Of a stretch of DNA of 64,000 nt, positions 36,401 to 47,041 are shown piece after piece. Made by a program: the position numbers and the translations under genes. The notes below the pieces were generated by a model. That model was not told the origin of the DNA. It saw only the letters and a list, made by a program, of their open reading frames with translations, and made no database searches. Every line of letters starts with the position of its first letter. The stretch's first letter is position 1. The stretch comes from Zea mays (Eukaryota; Streptophyta; Magnoliopsida; Poales; Poaceae), in contig NC_050098.1 of NCBI RefSeq assembly GCF_902167145.1, positions 133,932,207 through 133,996,206 of the forward strand, in the 5' to 3' direction.

Positions 36401-37071
36401 GTAGACCTCGCAGGTGGAGAAGTGGATGAGACGCTTGCTGTTCTCGGAGCAGTACTTGACCTGGACAGGAGAGTGAGTGATGAGTGACATTGACATGTTC
36501 TGTCTTGTGTTTGTGTGATGATGCTGATAGTAGGTAATCGTACCACTGGGAGTGCGTCGATGAAGTTGCTGTAGATGGTGTCAAGTGGGCGAGTGTTGTA
36601 GTCGGCCGGCGTGCAGATCGCGGCCAGGTTTATGGTCTTGGCGCGCAGATCAGATCCAAGCAGCAGCAGCATGGCAGGAGAGGATGAGGAAATCCGTGAG
36701 TCAATTCGAAATGCATTCCAAGTAGTAGTAAGCAATCGAGAAAGAAAAAAGGAAGATAGGTGGAAGAATAGGCACTAACTGACCAGATCGGCCATCTTGA
36801 TGAGCCCCTCTAGCCTGGAGTCGTTTTTTATGTTAAGGCGGTGGAATGAGATGCGCCCGGCGAGGTGCGGCGGCGCGGGGTCGACAAGGTGGCGGATCTT
36901 GTCGCAGTAGACGTCAACAGCGAGGACGGTGTGGTGCGTCTCGGCCATTAGCTTCTCGCAGAGGTGGGAGCCGATGAAGCCGCCGGCGCCGATCATGCAG
37001 ATGGTGAGGGGAGCGATGGGGTTGCCATCCAGATCCAGGCGGGTGGCCGCCGGCGAGGGAGACGACGACAT
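33405..37071 (-). CDS. AXS: UDP-D-apiose/UDP-D-xylose synthase, nine exons
   Basis: NAD-dependent SDR enzyme of the cytosol that turns UDP-glucuronate into UDP-apiose and UDP-xylose, for rhamnogalacturonan II and other apiosides. Coding exons, all bounded by GT-AG: 36784-37071, 36544-36636, 36353-36460, 34969-35083, 34738-34871, 34539-34640, 34364-34456, 33599-33734, 33405-33520. They sum to 1185 nt, 394 aa, the usual length, with no stop. The nucleotide fold GAGGFIGS is at residues 28-35. Catalytic residues known from Arabidopsis AXS1 (C100, C140, E141, R182, Y185) are all present four residues later: C104, C144, E145, R186, Y189 (with K193). Start chosen at 37071 because the first exon ends in phase 0 exactly at MADL. 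Intron 3 is enlarged by a hAT MITE. It appears functional. Confidence 0.95.
35229..35546. mobile_element. hAT MITE in intron 3 of AXS
   Basis: 318 bp, flanked by a perfect 8-bp duplication ATTACTGT (35221-35228 and 35547-35554). The short inverted ends are TAGACCTG and, inverted, TAGACCAG. The interior is built of CCCGACCC-type repeats on one strand, the subterminal repeat pattern of hAT elements. No ORF of note. Confidence 0.85.
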
Positions 37072-38266
37072 CCTCCTCCTTCCGTGACGCGGCGCGGTGG
37101 CGGTGGTACGGGGAATGCGCGTGGATCAGTGGATGTAGCTAGCTGGCTGGGTCCCTGGCGCAGTGCGTCGGGTCACGAGGCGATGTCGGTGGCGTGGCTT
37201 CGGAAGGGTGCTCCCTCTCTCTTCTGATGTGTCTGCCTATTTACGGTGGGACGGAGTGAGGGTGTAAAAATTCGATAGACTCCGTTTCAAGAATCAAGAG
37301 CAGCTCAAATAGTGATGTATAATTTCACTACCTAAATTCTAGATTTAGCAAATCTTTAAATGATATAGAAAGCAAAAAAAATCATCTTCTCCAATAATTA
37401 TCTATATATTATTTTCTAAATATATTAAAACTTATCATGTCACTAGTTTTTGCTGGACAAGTCAATTTTTCTTTTTATTTTCGTCTCCCTTCCTCAACTC
37501 GATCTCAAAATTGTGGCCTTCCCAGCCTTTCGATTTTGTTGTTACAATTATTTATTCAGTTGTTCCTGACTTATGCATGTATAATTGTTGTATTATCAAT
37601 TATTTAATCTCTAGCTTACTAGCTATTGCAATTATGCATCTTCCACTGCCGACGCATTGGCTATGTTAATCTATATTAACTGCAGAATAGGAAAAGTCGT
37701 TGAAATAAAAAAAATGCACCAGTTTTTATGTTTTGGGAGTTGGTAAATGGTTGCCAAATGTAGGAAGGAAATGAGATTAGATTAGAAGTGAATAAATTTA
37801 GGAAGTTCATTTAGAGAGCTGCTAGATAGGAGTTTTTAAGTTAACTACCTAAATTAATGATTTAGGTAGTCTCTTAGAGAACTACTATAGGGGGTGTTTG
37901 GTTTAGGGTTGCACGGTACTCCAAGTATAAGATACTGTTAAAACACAATACTCCCTCCTTCCAAGGCGTCTAAGATTCTCAATTTTTCCCATGAAACAAG
38001 GCGTGCAGTGGTTTTCTAGCTAATATGGACACTGTGCCCTTGCTCTGCATATGATTAGAGAGTAAATGACAGCGAAGAAGTTTATGGCAGTTTATTCCAT
38101 ATACGGTGGTTTTCTGGCTAATGTGGATCCACTACCGTCTATGCATACACACACAAGGCAAGGTAGAGATTCTAGGGATTTTTAATTCTATTCACATGCA
38201 AGACGTCTTCCTAGCCATACACTCCTAGTCTTGAAGCAGCAACCATCGAAGCAGCCATACGTCTAG
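37072..38266. other. AXS upstream region and A/T-rich DNA with MITE-like ends
   Basis: The first 200 bp hold the AXS 5' leader and promoter (GC-rich, then a TAAATAG-like box on the minus strand near 37240). Beyond that it is A/T-rich without a gene. Motifs at 37888-37910 (GGGGGTGTTTGGTTTAGGG) and 37950-37960 (CTCCCTCC) look like the left ends of MITEs, but no matching right ends were found. Confidence 0.45.
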
Positions 38267-38962
38267 TGAAAGCATCTAGGCCCCTGGTTGGTTTTAGTGA
38301 TTAATGACAACGTAATATTATATGTGACTAACGTGTGTTTTGCAGAGACAAATGGTAAGTTAGGTCGCATGACAGGTAAAAGCACTACAATGTGAAAGCA
38401 ATCCCGGAGATAAGAACTCGAAGCGACGGCTAAAACAACGGAACAAAAGGTGAAGGTCTACGGAGTCCGAGTGTCAAGGAGATGTGGACACTCGCGATTT
38501 AGTTAGGTCTTTTATTCTCTTTTAGCCGTACTATAAAGAGGGGTTGTCGATGAGTAGTTTGACCAAGAGAGTTCTAGTGTAGTGTTGGTGCACAATCACA
38601 CTCATATACAGTGCTAGGTGTCACTCTAGAACTCACACACAAGTTAGAGCAAAAACCGATTTGAAAATAAGCTGAAAAACAAGAGTTAGGGTTTCTGGCT
38701 TAGGGGCACCGGACTGTCCGGTGTGCACCGGACTGTCCGGTGCACCCTCTGCCAGGTGGGGCCAGGCTGGTCCACGGCAGTGTCTTCCCTTCGCAGAAAC
38801 CCGAGAGCGCAGTGTTCTGAGTTGAATTTTAGTGGTGCACCGGACACCGCACCGGACTGTCCGGTGTGCACCGGACAGTAGACTGTTCACTGTCCGGTGC
38901 GCCATGAGTCCAACAGCTCTATGTCAGAACTAGCCGTTGGAAGTGACCGTTGGCGCACCAGT
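38267..38962 (+). repeat. Truncated first LTR of the array
   Basis: Matches the first about 700 bp of the LTR at 39980, with substitutions (for example CAACAGCTCTATG against CAACGGCTCTCTG), then stops at GCGCACCAGTGG. It contains the palindromes CACCGGACTGTCCGGTG near 38708 and 38725 but has lost the TATA box and the R/U5 part. Confidence 0.88.
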
Positions 38963-38969
38963 GGATGCT

Positions 38970-39484
38970 CTCGTTTATCCGACAGGATGCTCTCGATGTT
39001 TCAGAGCATGCAGGACAGGCAGGATGCACTTCAGCAGCAGCTTATTCAGGATAGGGCAGAGAATAGGGCATTCATGGCTCTCATGCTCCAGCATTCTGGT
39101 ATCTCAGCACCTCCGGTTCAGTCTGCTCCGCCTCCACCGCTTCACGCTCCAGTGGTGCCTTCGATCTTGTCTGGACCCCCTGCTGGTACCTCTCCGCTCC
39201 GGCCGGTCACTTTGGCGTTCACCTCTCCGGCTCTCAGCTCTATCTGTCCGCAGCCGTCAGTGCCACCAGCATCTGCTGTTACCACTACCGCTGTGGCAGT
39301 ATCTGTGACCACTTCTGTTCCGGTAGCTCCTGCAGCGCGGCCTCCGTCCGAGTCAGTACCAGCTCCAGCTTCTACCGCAGATCCTGGATCCGAGACTGAC
39401 TCTGACCCTCCGTCGGCGTTCGCTCTGCTACCTCGACCTCGACCGGATGCGCCCCCGCCGCCTCCTCCTGCTTCAGGTGTTTAG
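38970..39484 (+). pseudogene. C-terminal remnant of the third ORF, fused to LTR
   Basis: Matches the last about 170 codons of the ORF at 48685-50847 (RLSDRMLSMFQSMQDRQDAL to PPPPPPASGV), differing by few codons (for example G for R in ADPGSETD, and T for A in a TTSV run). A fusion frame starts in the LTR at 38897. It is a relic without its own start. Confidence 0.82.
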
Positions 39485-39526
39485 GTTCAGGTCCCTTTTG
39501 GTGTTTGACGCCAAAGGGGGAGAGAT

Positions 39527-39638
39527 ATGAGTTGTGAGAGCTAGGGGGAGTTAGAGAGTTAGTAGAGAGTCAGAGTCATTTTATGAGTTGTGAGAGCTAG
39601 GGGGAGTTAGAGAGTTAGTAGAGAGTTAGAGTCATTTT
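39527..39638 (+). repeat. 56-bp tandem duplication in the element tail
   Basis: Two copies (39527-39582 and 39583-39638) of a purine-rich unit starting ATGAGTTGTGAGAGC. The same doublet is at 50890-51001, so it existed before the array was duplicated. Confidence 0.8.
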
Positions 39639-39979
39639 GATGTAATATGTGTGCCTGCTACTCTCTGTACTAGCTTGATGTGTTTTTGGCTCACAAACTC
39701 GTCATATACTCTCGTTGCGTATGATTGACTGTGTGTATTATATTTTCACCTTATATTTTATCACCAGTCTTCTAGCTCTTGTTTCATTAATTTGACTTCA
39801 CTTTTATATGAACAAGAATCTTATGATGTGTATGCGCTCACTCTTATTTTATGGTACACATTCCTTCTGTCAAAGATTACTGAGTATAACTAACCATTCT
39901 TTCTATTGACAGAATCTTCAAAACAAACTACTCTCACAAAACTTGTAGGGTTGTCATCAATCACCAAAAAGGGGGAGAT

Positions 39980-41464
39980 TGAAAGCATCTAGGCCCCTGG
40001 TTGGTTTTAGTGATTAATGACAACGTAATATTATATGTGACTAACGTGTGTTTTGCAGAGACAAATGGTAAGTTAGGTCGCATGACAGGTAAAAGCACTA
40101 CAATGTGAAAGCAATCCCGGAGATAAGAACTCGAAGCGACGGCTAAAACAACGGAACAAAAGGTGAAGGTCTACGGAGTCCGAGTGTCAAGGAGATGTGG
40201 ACACTCGCGATTTAGTTAGGTCTTTTATTCTCTTTTAGCCGTACTATAAAGAGGGGTTGTCGATGAGTAGTTTGACCAAGAGAGTTCTAGTGTAGTGTTG
40301 GTGCACAATCACACTCATATACAGTGCTAGGTGTCACTCTAGAACTCACACACAAGTTAGAGCAAAAACCGATTTGAAAATAAGCTGAAAAACAAGAGTT
40401 AGGGTTTCTGGCTTAGGGGCACCGGACTGTCCGGTGTGCACCGGACTGTCCGGTGCACCCTCTGCCAGGTGGGGCCAGGCTGGTCCACGGCAGTGTCTTC
40501 CCTTCGCAGAAACCCGAGAGCGCAGTGTTCTGAGTTGAATTTTAGTGGTGCACCGGACACCGCACCGGACTGTCCGGTGTGCACCGGACAGTAGACTGTT
40601 CACTGTCCGGTGCGCCATGAGTCCAACGGCTCTCTGTCAGAACTAGCCGTTCGAAGTGACCGTTGGCGCACCGGTGGCGCACCGTTGGCGCACCGGACTG
40701 TCCGGTGCGCCATCGCGCAGCACATTGCCTGTAACGGCTAGTTGGTGGGTGAGGGCTATTTATACCCCCTCCACCCACCATATTCAATGTCTTGCACTCC
40801 ACATTTATTCCAGCACCTTGGTAGAGTATTGCAAGCACCAAAAGCCTAGTGAGGAGATTAGAGAATCATAATCCGCGCTTGTTCCTCATTAGCGCTAGTG
40901 AGAGCCACCTAGAGCACACACCACTTGCATTAGACTTCTCTTGGTCAAGCGAAAGTCTATGGCTTGTTACTCTTGGTGATCGGCATCACCTAGACGGCTT
41001 GGTGGCGTTGGGAGCTCGGTGATCACCGTGAAGATCTTGTTGGTGACCCGACTCAAGTTTGTAAGCGGTCTCGAGGGATCCACCGCGCCGGAGTGGCAAA
41101 GGATCATCTCGTAGTGAGCACTTGGTTCTTGCGAGGACCAAGGGGGAGCAATACCCTTGCGCGGGTGCTCCAACGAGGACTAGTGGAGAGTGCCGACTCT
41201 TCGATACCTCGGGAAAAATTGGAGGAGTCTTCTAAACTTTGCTTTACATTCCGCACTTAATTCAAGCACTTTTCATTGTGTATTTGTTTAGCAAGTATTT
41301 GAAGTATTATCTTAGCTTTGTTACATTTCTAGTATTATTTTCTTAGTGCTAGTTGTTGGGGTGAAGTTGGGCTCTTGCTTAGCTCTTGCTTAGGTTTTAA
41401 TTAGTGTTGATTTTTAGAAAAGCCCAATTCACCCCCCCCCCTCTTGGGCATCGTGATCCTTTCA
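39980..41464 (+). repeat. Second LTR, 5' LTR of the intact SIRE-like copy
   Basis: 1485 bp, from TGAAAGCATCTAGG to CCTTTCA. U3 holds palindromes CACCGGACTGTCCGGTG (40420-40436 and 40691-40707) and AACGG boxes (40657-40667), then CTATTTATACC at 40756-40766. By eye it is almost identical to 51343-52826: about one substitution plus homopolymer length changes. Confidence 0.92.
40756..40766 (+). promoter_or_regulatory. TATA box in the 5' LTR of the SIRE-like element
   Basis: CTATTTATACC about 50 bp downstream of the last palindrome. The copy in the 3' LTR is at 52119-52129. Confidence 0.55.
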
Positions 41465-41466
41465 AT

Positions 41467-41482
41467 TGGTATCAGAGCCTTG
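41467..41482 (+). other. Primer-binding site of the SIRE-like element
   Basis: TGGTATCAGAGCCTTG, two bases (AT) after the LTR, complementary to the 3' end of initiator tRNA-Met. Confidence 0.92.
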
Positions 41483-41516
41483 TTGCTCATAGATTAGCTT
41501 AACCGCTAGAGTTACG

Positions 41517-43802
41517 ATGTCCGGTGGGGATGGACCTCCTCCCGTTTTTGATGGTGACGATTTTCCTTATTGGAAAATTCGTATGGAAGCATACTTAGAG
41601 GCTATAGACATTGGTGTCTATAAAGCCGCCACACAAGGGTTCCCCGAACCTAGAGATCCCACAAATCTTGTAGGTGATGAGTTCAATTATGAGAAATGGA
41701 ATGCTAAGGCCAAAAACACCCTTTTTAGAGGCCTTTGCAAAGATGTGTTCAATAGAGTAAGGAATCATAAAAATGCTCATGATTTGTGGATGGACATTTG
41801 TGCTCTACATGAAGGAACTAGAAGTGAACGTGAGGAAAGATATCACATAGCCATGCGAAAGTTAAATTCCTTTGAAATGCTTACTAATGAAAATGCAAAT
41901 GCTATGTACTCACGACTTAATATTCTTGTAGAGGAAGTCAATGGATTGGGGCTTACTCAAATCTCACAACCGGACGTTGTGAGGAAGATTCTCAGTGTCC
42001 TCCCAATAGACAAATATGGACACATTGTCACTGTGCTACATCAAATGGATCTTTCAGTTACCACACCTACACAAATTTTGGGAAAGATCAATGCCCATGA
42101 AATGTACATGCACATCAACGACAAAGAAGAATCATCTTCCAAAAGAAAGGATTTGGCTCTCAAAGCAAATCATGAAAGAAAAGGAAAAGCAAAAATACAA
42201 GTTGAGGAAGAATCCTCAAGTGATGATGACCTTGATGCAAACATTGCCTTGATGGTAAGGAAGACCACCAAGATGTTGAAGAAACTAAATAGAGAAGGCA
42301 TCAAATTTGATTCAAGAAAGAAGAAGTTCTTTTCCAACAAAAGAAAGCCCATTTCTGAGATGGACTGCTACAACTGTGGTGAGCTTGGTCATCTTGCTCA
42401 TCAATGCAACAAGCCCAAGAAGAACAAGTTCAAGGGCAAGAAGGAAGATGACAGCGATGATGAAAAGAAGGAAAAGAAATTCTTCAAGAGGAAGGATGGG
42501 AAGCAAAAGAGGTTCCACAAGAAGAAGAATGGAAAGGCATATATTGTTGGCGACTGGCTCACCGACATCGAATCATCAAGTGGGTCTTCTTCAAGTGAAG
42601 AAGAGAATGATGAAAAAGTTGCGGCCATCGCCGGGGATTTCTCTTCACCACCACCATCGCCCTCATCCACTTCTCACCTATGCCTCATGGCTAGGGGTGA
42701 ACGAAAGGTACAAAATGATATTAATATTGATGATGATAGTGATAGTGATAGTGATGAAGAATTTGCTTCACCTTCATATGATGAGTTAGCTGACTTACTT
42801 AAAGAATATACTCAAATCATTAGAAAGTCAAAAGCTAAATGTGATAGGTTGAAAAATGAAAATGAATCTTTAAATGCCAAGTATGACATAGTCATAAAGG
42901 CTAGTGATGAAATAAAAGAAGAAAATAAAACTATGTCATCAACTGTAAATGAGCTCACAAACTCCCTAAAAGATGCTAAGGAAAAATATGACAAATTAAA
43001 TGAAGCTAATAGGGAGTTGCAAACTAGACTAGTAAAGATCAAGGAAGACTATACTCAAATTAAATTTGATCATGACAATCTTCTTGTTGAGAATGAACTT
43101 TTATCTTGCAAAACACATGAGGCTATTAACCCTGTTGTTAATCTTGATGTAGCAACCTCATGTGATGATTTGATTCAAGAAGAGCAAACTAGTCTACATG
43201 CTGAATTGACTGAAAAAGTTGAAGTCCTGACTTTAGACAACCAAAAATTGAAGAATTACTTGACTGATGCAACTACTAGAGGAAAAGTTGCTATTGAGAA
43301 CAATGATTTCAACAATGAGTTGGCAGTGGATAATCAAAGGCTTAAGAATGAGGTCAAGAAACTAAAAAGTGAAAATGAACATCTTGCAACAAGTGTGCAA
43401 AAGTTCAACAAGGGTCAATACCTCCAAAATGAGCTGCTTATGAACACTGTTATGAAAAATAACAAGAGTGGTATTGGATACAATGCTTTTGTGCAAAAGA
43501 AAGCCATCACTCAATACAAGCCAAAGCAGACTCACAAGCCTATCAAATGCTTTGAGTGTGGAAATGAAGGTCATTTTGCCCACAACTGCAAAGCTAAACC
43601 ACCAACTCCCTTGCCTAAGCACTCAAGACCATTTGCTTTCAATGCTCACTATGTTCTAAGAAAGGTTGCAAATGGAAAGATTAAGGTTACATTCCTAGGT
43701 CCACCAAATAAGAGTAGACCTAGACAAATCTGGGTGGCAAAGTCCTTAATTGAAAGAGTCACTGGTCCTATGCAATATAGGGCCCTCAAAACTCAAGCTT
43801 GA
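41517..43802 (+). CDS. Gag of the SIRE-like copia element
   Basis: An intact 761-aa ORF starting 35 bp after the PBS. The N-terminal copia gag domain (FDGDDFPYWKIRMEAYL at residues 11-27, then HDLWMDICALHEGT) resembles the DUF4219/UBN2 family. A first CCHC knuckle CYNCGELGHLAHQC lies near 283-296. It is followed by a K/D/E/S-rich stretch, long coiled coils (about 420-650), a second knuckle CFECGNEGHFAHNC near 677-690, and the tail ALKTQA. It packages the element RNA. A stop separates it from pol, which is in another frame 18 bp downstream. The large size and coiled coils are typical of SIRE/Maximus gag. No lesion seen. Confidence 0.9.
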   Translation: MSGGDGPPPVFDGDDFPYWKIRMEAYLEAIDIGVYKAATQGFPEPRDPTNLVGDEFNYEKWNAKAKNTLFRGLCKDVFNRVRNHKNAHDLWMDICALHEGTRSEREERYHIAMRKLNSFEMLTNENANAMYSRLNILVEEVNGLGLTQISQPDVVRKILSVLPIDKYGHIVTVLHQMDLSVTTPTQILGKINAHEMYMHINDKEESSSKRKDLALKANHERKGKAKIQVEEESSSDDDLDANIALMVRKTTKMLKKLNREGIKFDSRKKKFFSNKRKPISEMDCYNCGELGHLAHQCNKPKKNKFKGKKEDDSDDEKKEKKFFKRKDGKQKRFHKKKNGKAYIVGDWLTDIESSSGSSSSEEENDEKVAAIAGDFSSPPPSPSSTSHLCLMARGERKVQNDINIDDDSDSDSDEEFASPSYDELADLLKEYTQIIRKSKAKCDRLKNENESLNAKYDIVIKASDEIKEENKTMSSTVNELTNSLKDAKEKYDKLNEANRELQTRLVKIKEDYTQIKFDHDNLLVENELLSCKTHEAINPVVNLDVATSCDDLIQEEQTSLHAELTEKVEVLTLDNQKLKNYLTDATTRGKVAIENNDFNNELAVDNQRLKNEVKKLKSENEHLATSVQKFNKGQYLQNELLMNTVMKNNKSGIGYNAFVQKKAITQYKPKQTHKPIKCFECGNEGHFAHNCKAKPPTPLPKHSRPFAFNAHYVLRKVANGKIKVTFLGPPNKSRPRQIWVAKSLIERVTGPMQYRALKTQA

Positions 43803-43819
43803 ATTGTCTGTGAATGTAG

Positions 43820-46800
43820 GTGAACTACAAGACCGGTGGGAGCCATTGGGTTATTGACAGTGGATGCACACAACATATGACAGGCAACCCACGGATGTTC
43901 ACCTCACTAGATGAGAATATTGATGGTCAAGATAAAATCACATTTGGAGACAACTCAAAAGGAAAAGTGCAAGGACTTGGCAAGGTGGCAATCTCAAATG
44001 ATTTATCAATATCAAATGTTCTCTTAGTTGCACCTTTGAGCTTCAATTTATTATCAGTGGGACAACTCTGTGATCTTGGACTTCAATGCTTATTCACTCC
44101 ATCAGAGGTTATTGTAACAAAAATGGATGATGAATCAACGGTATTCAAGGGTTTTAGATACAACAACCTCTACTTAGTGGATTTCACTTCAGAAGATGCA
44201 GACTTAAGAACTTGCCTCTTCACCAAAGCTTCTCTTGGATGGCTTTGGCATAGGAGGCTTGCACATGTTGGGATGAGCACACTCAAGAAGGTATTAAAGA
44301 AAGATATGGTTAGAGGTTTAAAGGATGTGGTGTTTGAAAAAGACAAGCCATGCAGTGCATGTCAAGCTGGAAAGCAAGTTGCTAATACACATCCTACTAA
44401 AGCTTTCATGTCAACATCAAGGCCACTGGAACTACTTCACATGGATTTATTTGGACCTACAAATTATGTCAGTGCCGGTGACAACCTCTACTGTCTAGTG
44501 ATTGTTGATGACTTCTCAAGATACACTTGGGTGTTCTTTCTCCATGACAAATCTGAAGTTGCATCTATATTCAAGAAGTTTGCCAAGAAAGCACAAAATG
44601 AATTTGACTGCAAGATTAAGAAGATTAGAAGTGACAATGGCAAAGAATTTGACAACACCAACATTCATGAGTACTGTGATGAAATTGGGATCAAGCATGA
44701 AGTATCTGCCACATATACACCTCAACAAAATGGAGTTGTTGAAAGGAAAAATAGGACCTTGATCACTCTTGCAAGAACAATGATTGATGAGTATAACACA
44801 CCGAAGAGGTTTTGGGCCGAAGCTGTCAACACTGCTTGCTATGCATCAAACAGGCTATTTCCTCACCGGCTACTTGCAAAGACTCCTTATGAACTGCTAA
44901 ATGGGAAAAAGCCAGACGTCTCTTTCTTCCGGGTGTTTGGGTGCAAATGCTACATCTACAAAAAACGCCATCATCTAGGGAAGTTTCAAAGACGTTGTGA
45001 TATTGGTTTTCTTTTGGGTTATTCATTAAAGTCCAAAGCATATCGAGTATTCAACCATGCCACTGGCGTGGTAGAAGAAACATATGATGTGGAATTTGAT
45101 GAGACTAATGGCTCCCAAGGAGCACTTGAAAATCTTGATAATGTAGGTGATGAGCCACTTAGGGAAGCAATGAAGAACATGCCTATTGGAGCTATCAAAC
45201 CAAAAGAAGATGAAGAAGAGGTGCAAATCATTGACAGGCCTTCTTCATCAAATGTACCACAAGATGATGAAAAAGATGAGAGGCATGCAAATGAAGATAC
45301 ATTTGTCTCTCATGAACAAGCAAGGGTACAAGCCGAAGATGTTGATGCTCCAGGATCTTCTTCCCAAGTGGTTGACAGGAGAAACTCATCACTACTTCAA
45401 GCTCATCCTCAAAACCAAATCATCGGGAGTCCTTCACAAGGGGTTATTACTCGATCACATAAACATGCTAATTTTATTGAACATCACTCTTTTGTTTCTT
45501 GTGTTGAGCCTACTTGTATAGATGAGGCGCTACAGGATCCGGACTGGGTGAATGCCATGCATGAAGAACTTAACAACTTCACCCGTAACGAAGTTTGGAC
45601 CCTGGAGAAGCCCCCACAAGATGCAAGAATCATTGGAACAAAGTGGGTGTTCAGAAACAAACAAGATGATCAAGGTGTGATTGTAAGAAACAAGGCAAGA
45701 CTTGTCGCAAAGGGATTCTCTCAAGTTGAAGGCTTAGATTTTGGAGAGACCTTTGCACCGATTGCTCGACTGGAAGCCATCCGTATCCTACTTGCATATG
45801 CATCATGCTATGATATAAAACTTTATCAAATGGATGTAAAAAGTGCATTTTTAAATGGCTTCATAAATGAACTTGTATATGTTGAGCAACCGCCTGGATT
45901 TGAAGACCCTAGATATCCTAACCATGCTTACAGGTTGTCCAAGGCGCTATATGGGCTAAAGCAAGCTCCAAGGGCTTGGTATGAGCGTCTTCGCGACTTC
46001 CTCATCGAAAAGGGCTTCAAAATCGGGACCGTCGACACAACTCTCTTCACAAAGAAACATAACGGTGATATTTTCATTTGTCAAGTATATGTTGATGATA
46101 TAATCTTTGGCTCGACAAATGACTATCATTGCAAGGAATTTGGTGAGTTGATGTCGAAGGAGTTCGAGATGTCAATGATTGGTGAGCTAACATACTTCCT
46201 CAGCTTTCAAGTCAAGCAAATGAAAGATGGCAACTTTCTCTCACAAGAGAAGTATACCAAAGACTTGTTGAAAAGGTTCAACATGGAGAAGTGCAAACCA
46301 ATCAAGACCCCCATGCCTACAAATGGACATCTCGACTTAGATGAGGGAGGTAACCCGGTTAATCAAACTCTCTACCGTTCTATGATTGGTAGTTTATTAT
46401 ACCTTACCGCATCTAGGCCCGATATTATGTTTAGTGTCTGCATGTGTGCTAGATTTCAATCTAATCCTAAGAAAGCTCATCTTCGCGCTGTTAAGAGAAT
46501 TCTTAGGTATCTCAAGCACACCACAAGCGTTGGTCTGTGGTATCCCAAAGGAGCTACTTTTGATTTAATTGGCTATTCCGATTCGGATTATGCCGGTTGC
46601 AAAATTGATAGGAAAAGTACTTCTGGGGGATGCCATCTGCTTGGTAGATCACTAGTTTCATGGACATCCAAAAAGCAAAATAGTGTTGCCTTGTCAACTG
46701 CCGAAGCGGAATACATTGCCGCAGGTGCTTGTTGCACACAGATTTTATATATGAAACAAACTCTTCTAGACTATGGCGTAGTTCTAGAAAAAGTACCTTT

Positions 46801-47041
46801 GTTGTGTGATAATGAGAGTGCTGTTAAAATTGCTAATAATCCTGTTCAACACTCTCGCACCAAGCACATTGATATCCGTCATCACTTCCTTAGAGATCAT
46901 GTTGCTAAAGGAGATATCATTTTAGAAGGAGTGAGGTCGGAAGATCAATTAGCGGATATTTTCACTAAGCCACTTGATAAGACCCGCTTTTGCATGTTGA
47001 GGAATGAACTAAATATTCTTGATCTCAGAAATTTTATGTGA
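43820..47041 (+). CDS. Pol of the SIRE-like copia element
   Basis: An intact 1073-codon frame with the copia order protease, integrase, RT, RNase H. Protease has HWVIDSGCTQH (D13-S-G15). The integrase zinc domain is near 143-182 (HRRLAH..CSACQ), and its catalytic acidic residues are in HMDLFGP, RSDNGKEF and [10 protein letters not shown] has YVDDIIFGS near 757. RNase H has YSDSDYAGC near 918 and TAEAEY near 960, ending DIFTKPLDKTRF. There is no ATG at the start: 43820 is GTG, just after an in-frame TAG that reads as a 3' splice site (TGTAG/GTG). It should thus be expressed by splicing, readthrough or reinitiation (inference). No lesion visible; possibly active. Confidence 0.92.
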   Translation: MNYKTGGSHWVIDSGCTQHMTGNPRMFTSLDENIDGQDKITFGDNSKGKVQGLGKVAISNDLSISNVLLVAPLSFNLLSVGQLCDLGLQCLFTPSEVIVTKMDDESTVFKGFRYNNLYLVDFTSEDADLRTCLFTKASLGWLWHRRLAHVGMSTLKKVLKKDMVRGLKDVVFEKDKPCSACQAGKQVANTHPTKAFMSTSRPLELLHMDLFGPTNYVSAGDNLYCLVIVDDFSRYTWVFFLHDKSEVASIFKKFAKKAQNEFDCKIKKIRSDNGKEFDNTNIHEYCDEIGIKHEVSATYTPQQNGVVERKNRTLITLARTMIDEYNTPKRFWAEAVNTACYASNRLFPHRLLAKTPYELLNGKKPDVSFFRVFGCKCYIYKKRHHLGKFQRRCDIGFLLGYSLKSKAYRVFNHATGVVEETYDVEFDETNGSQGALENLDNVGDEPLREAMKNMPIGAIKPKEDEEEVQIIDRPSSSNVPQDDEKDERHANEDTFVSHEQARVQAEDVDAPGSSSQVVDRRNSSLLQAHPQNQIIGSPSQGVITRSHKHANFIEHHSFVSCVEPTCIDEALQDPDWVNAMHEELNNFTRNEVWTLEKPPQDARIIGTKWVFRNKQDDQGVIVRNKARLVAKGFSQVEGLDFGETFAPIARLEAIRILLAYASCYDIKLYQMDVKSAFLNGFINELVYVEQPPGFEDPRYPNHAYRLSKALYGLKQAPRAWYERLRDFLIEKGFKIGTVDTTLFTKKHNGDIFICQVYVDDIIFGSTNDYHCKEFGELMSKEFEMSMIGELTYFLSFQVKQMKDGNFLSQEKYTKDLLKRFNMEKCKPIKTPMPTNGHLDLDEGGNPVNQTLYRSMIGSLLYLTASRPDIMFSVCMCARFQSNPKKAHLRAVKRILRYLKHTTSVGLWYPKGATFDLIGYSDSDYAGCKIDRKSTSGGCHLLGRSLVSWTSKKQNSVALSTAEAEYIAAGACCTQILYMKQTLLDYGVVLEKVPLLCDNESAVKIANNPVQHSRTKHIDIRHHFLRDHVAKGDIILEGVRSEDQLADIFTKPLDKTRFCMLRNELNILDLRNFM

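Noticed and set aside
37945..37965. CTCCCTCCTTCC, like a Stowaway end
   Set aside because: No inverted partner or TA duplication found downstream before 38266.
38897..39484. A new 195-codon gene starting in the LTR
   Set aside because: It is a fusion of LTR sequence and the truncated end of ORF3 created by the deletion.
41595..41780. Minus-strand ORFs inside gag and pol
   Set aside because: Shadows of the intact coding frames, without domains.
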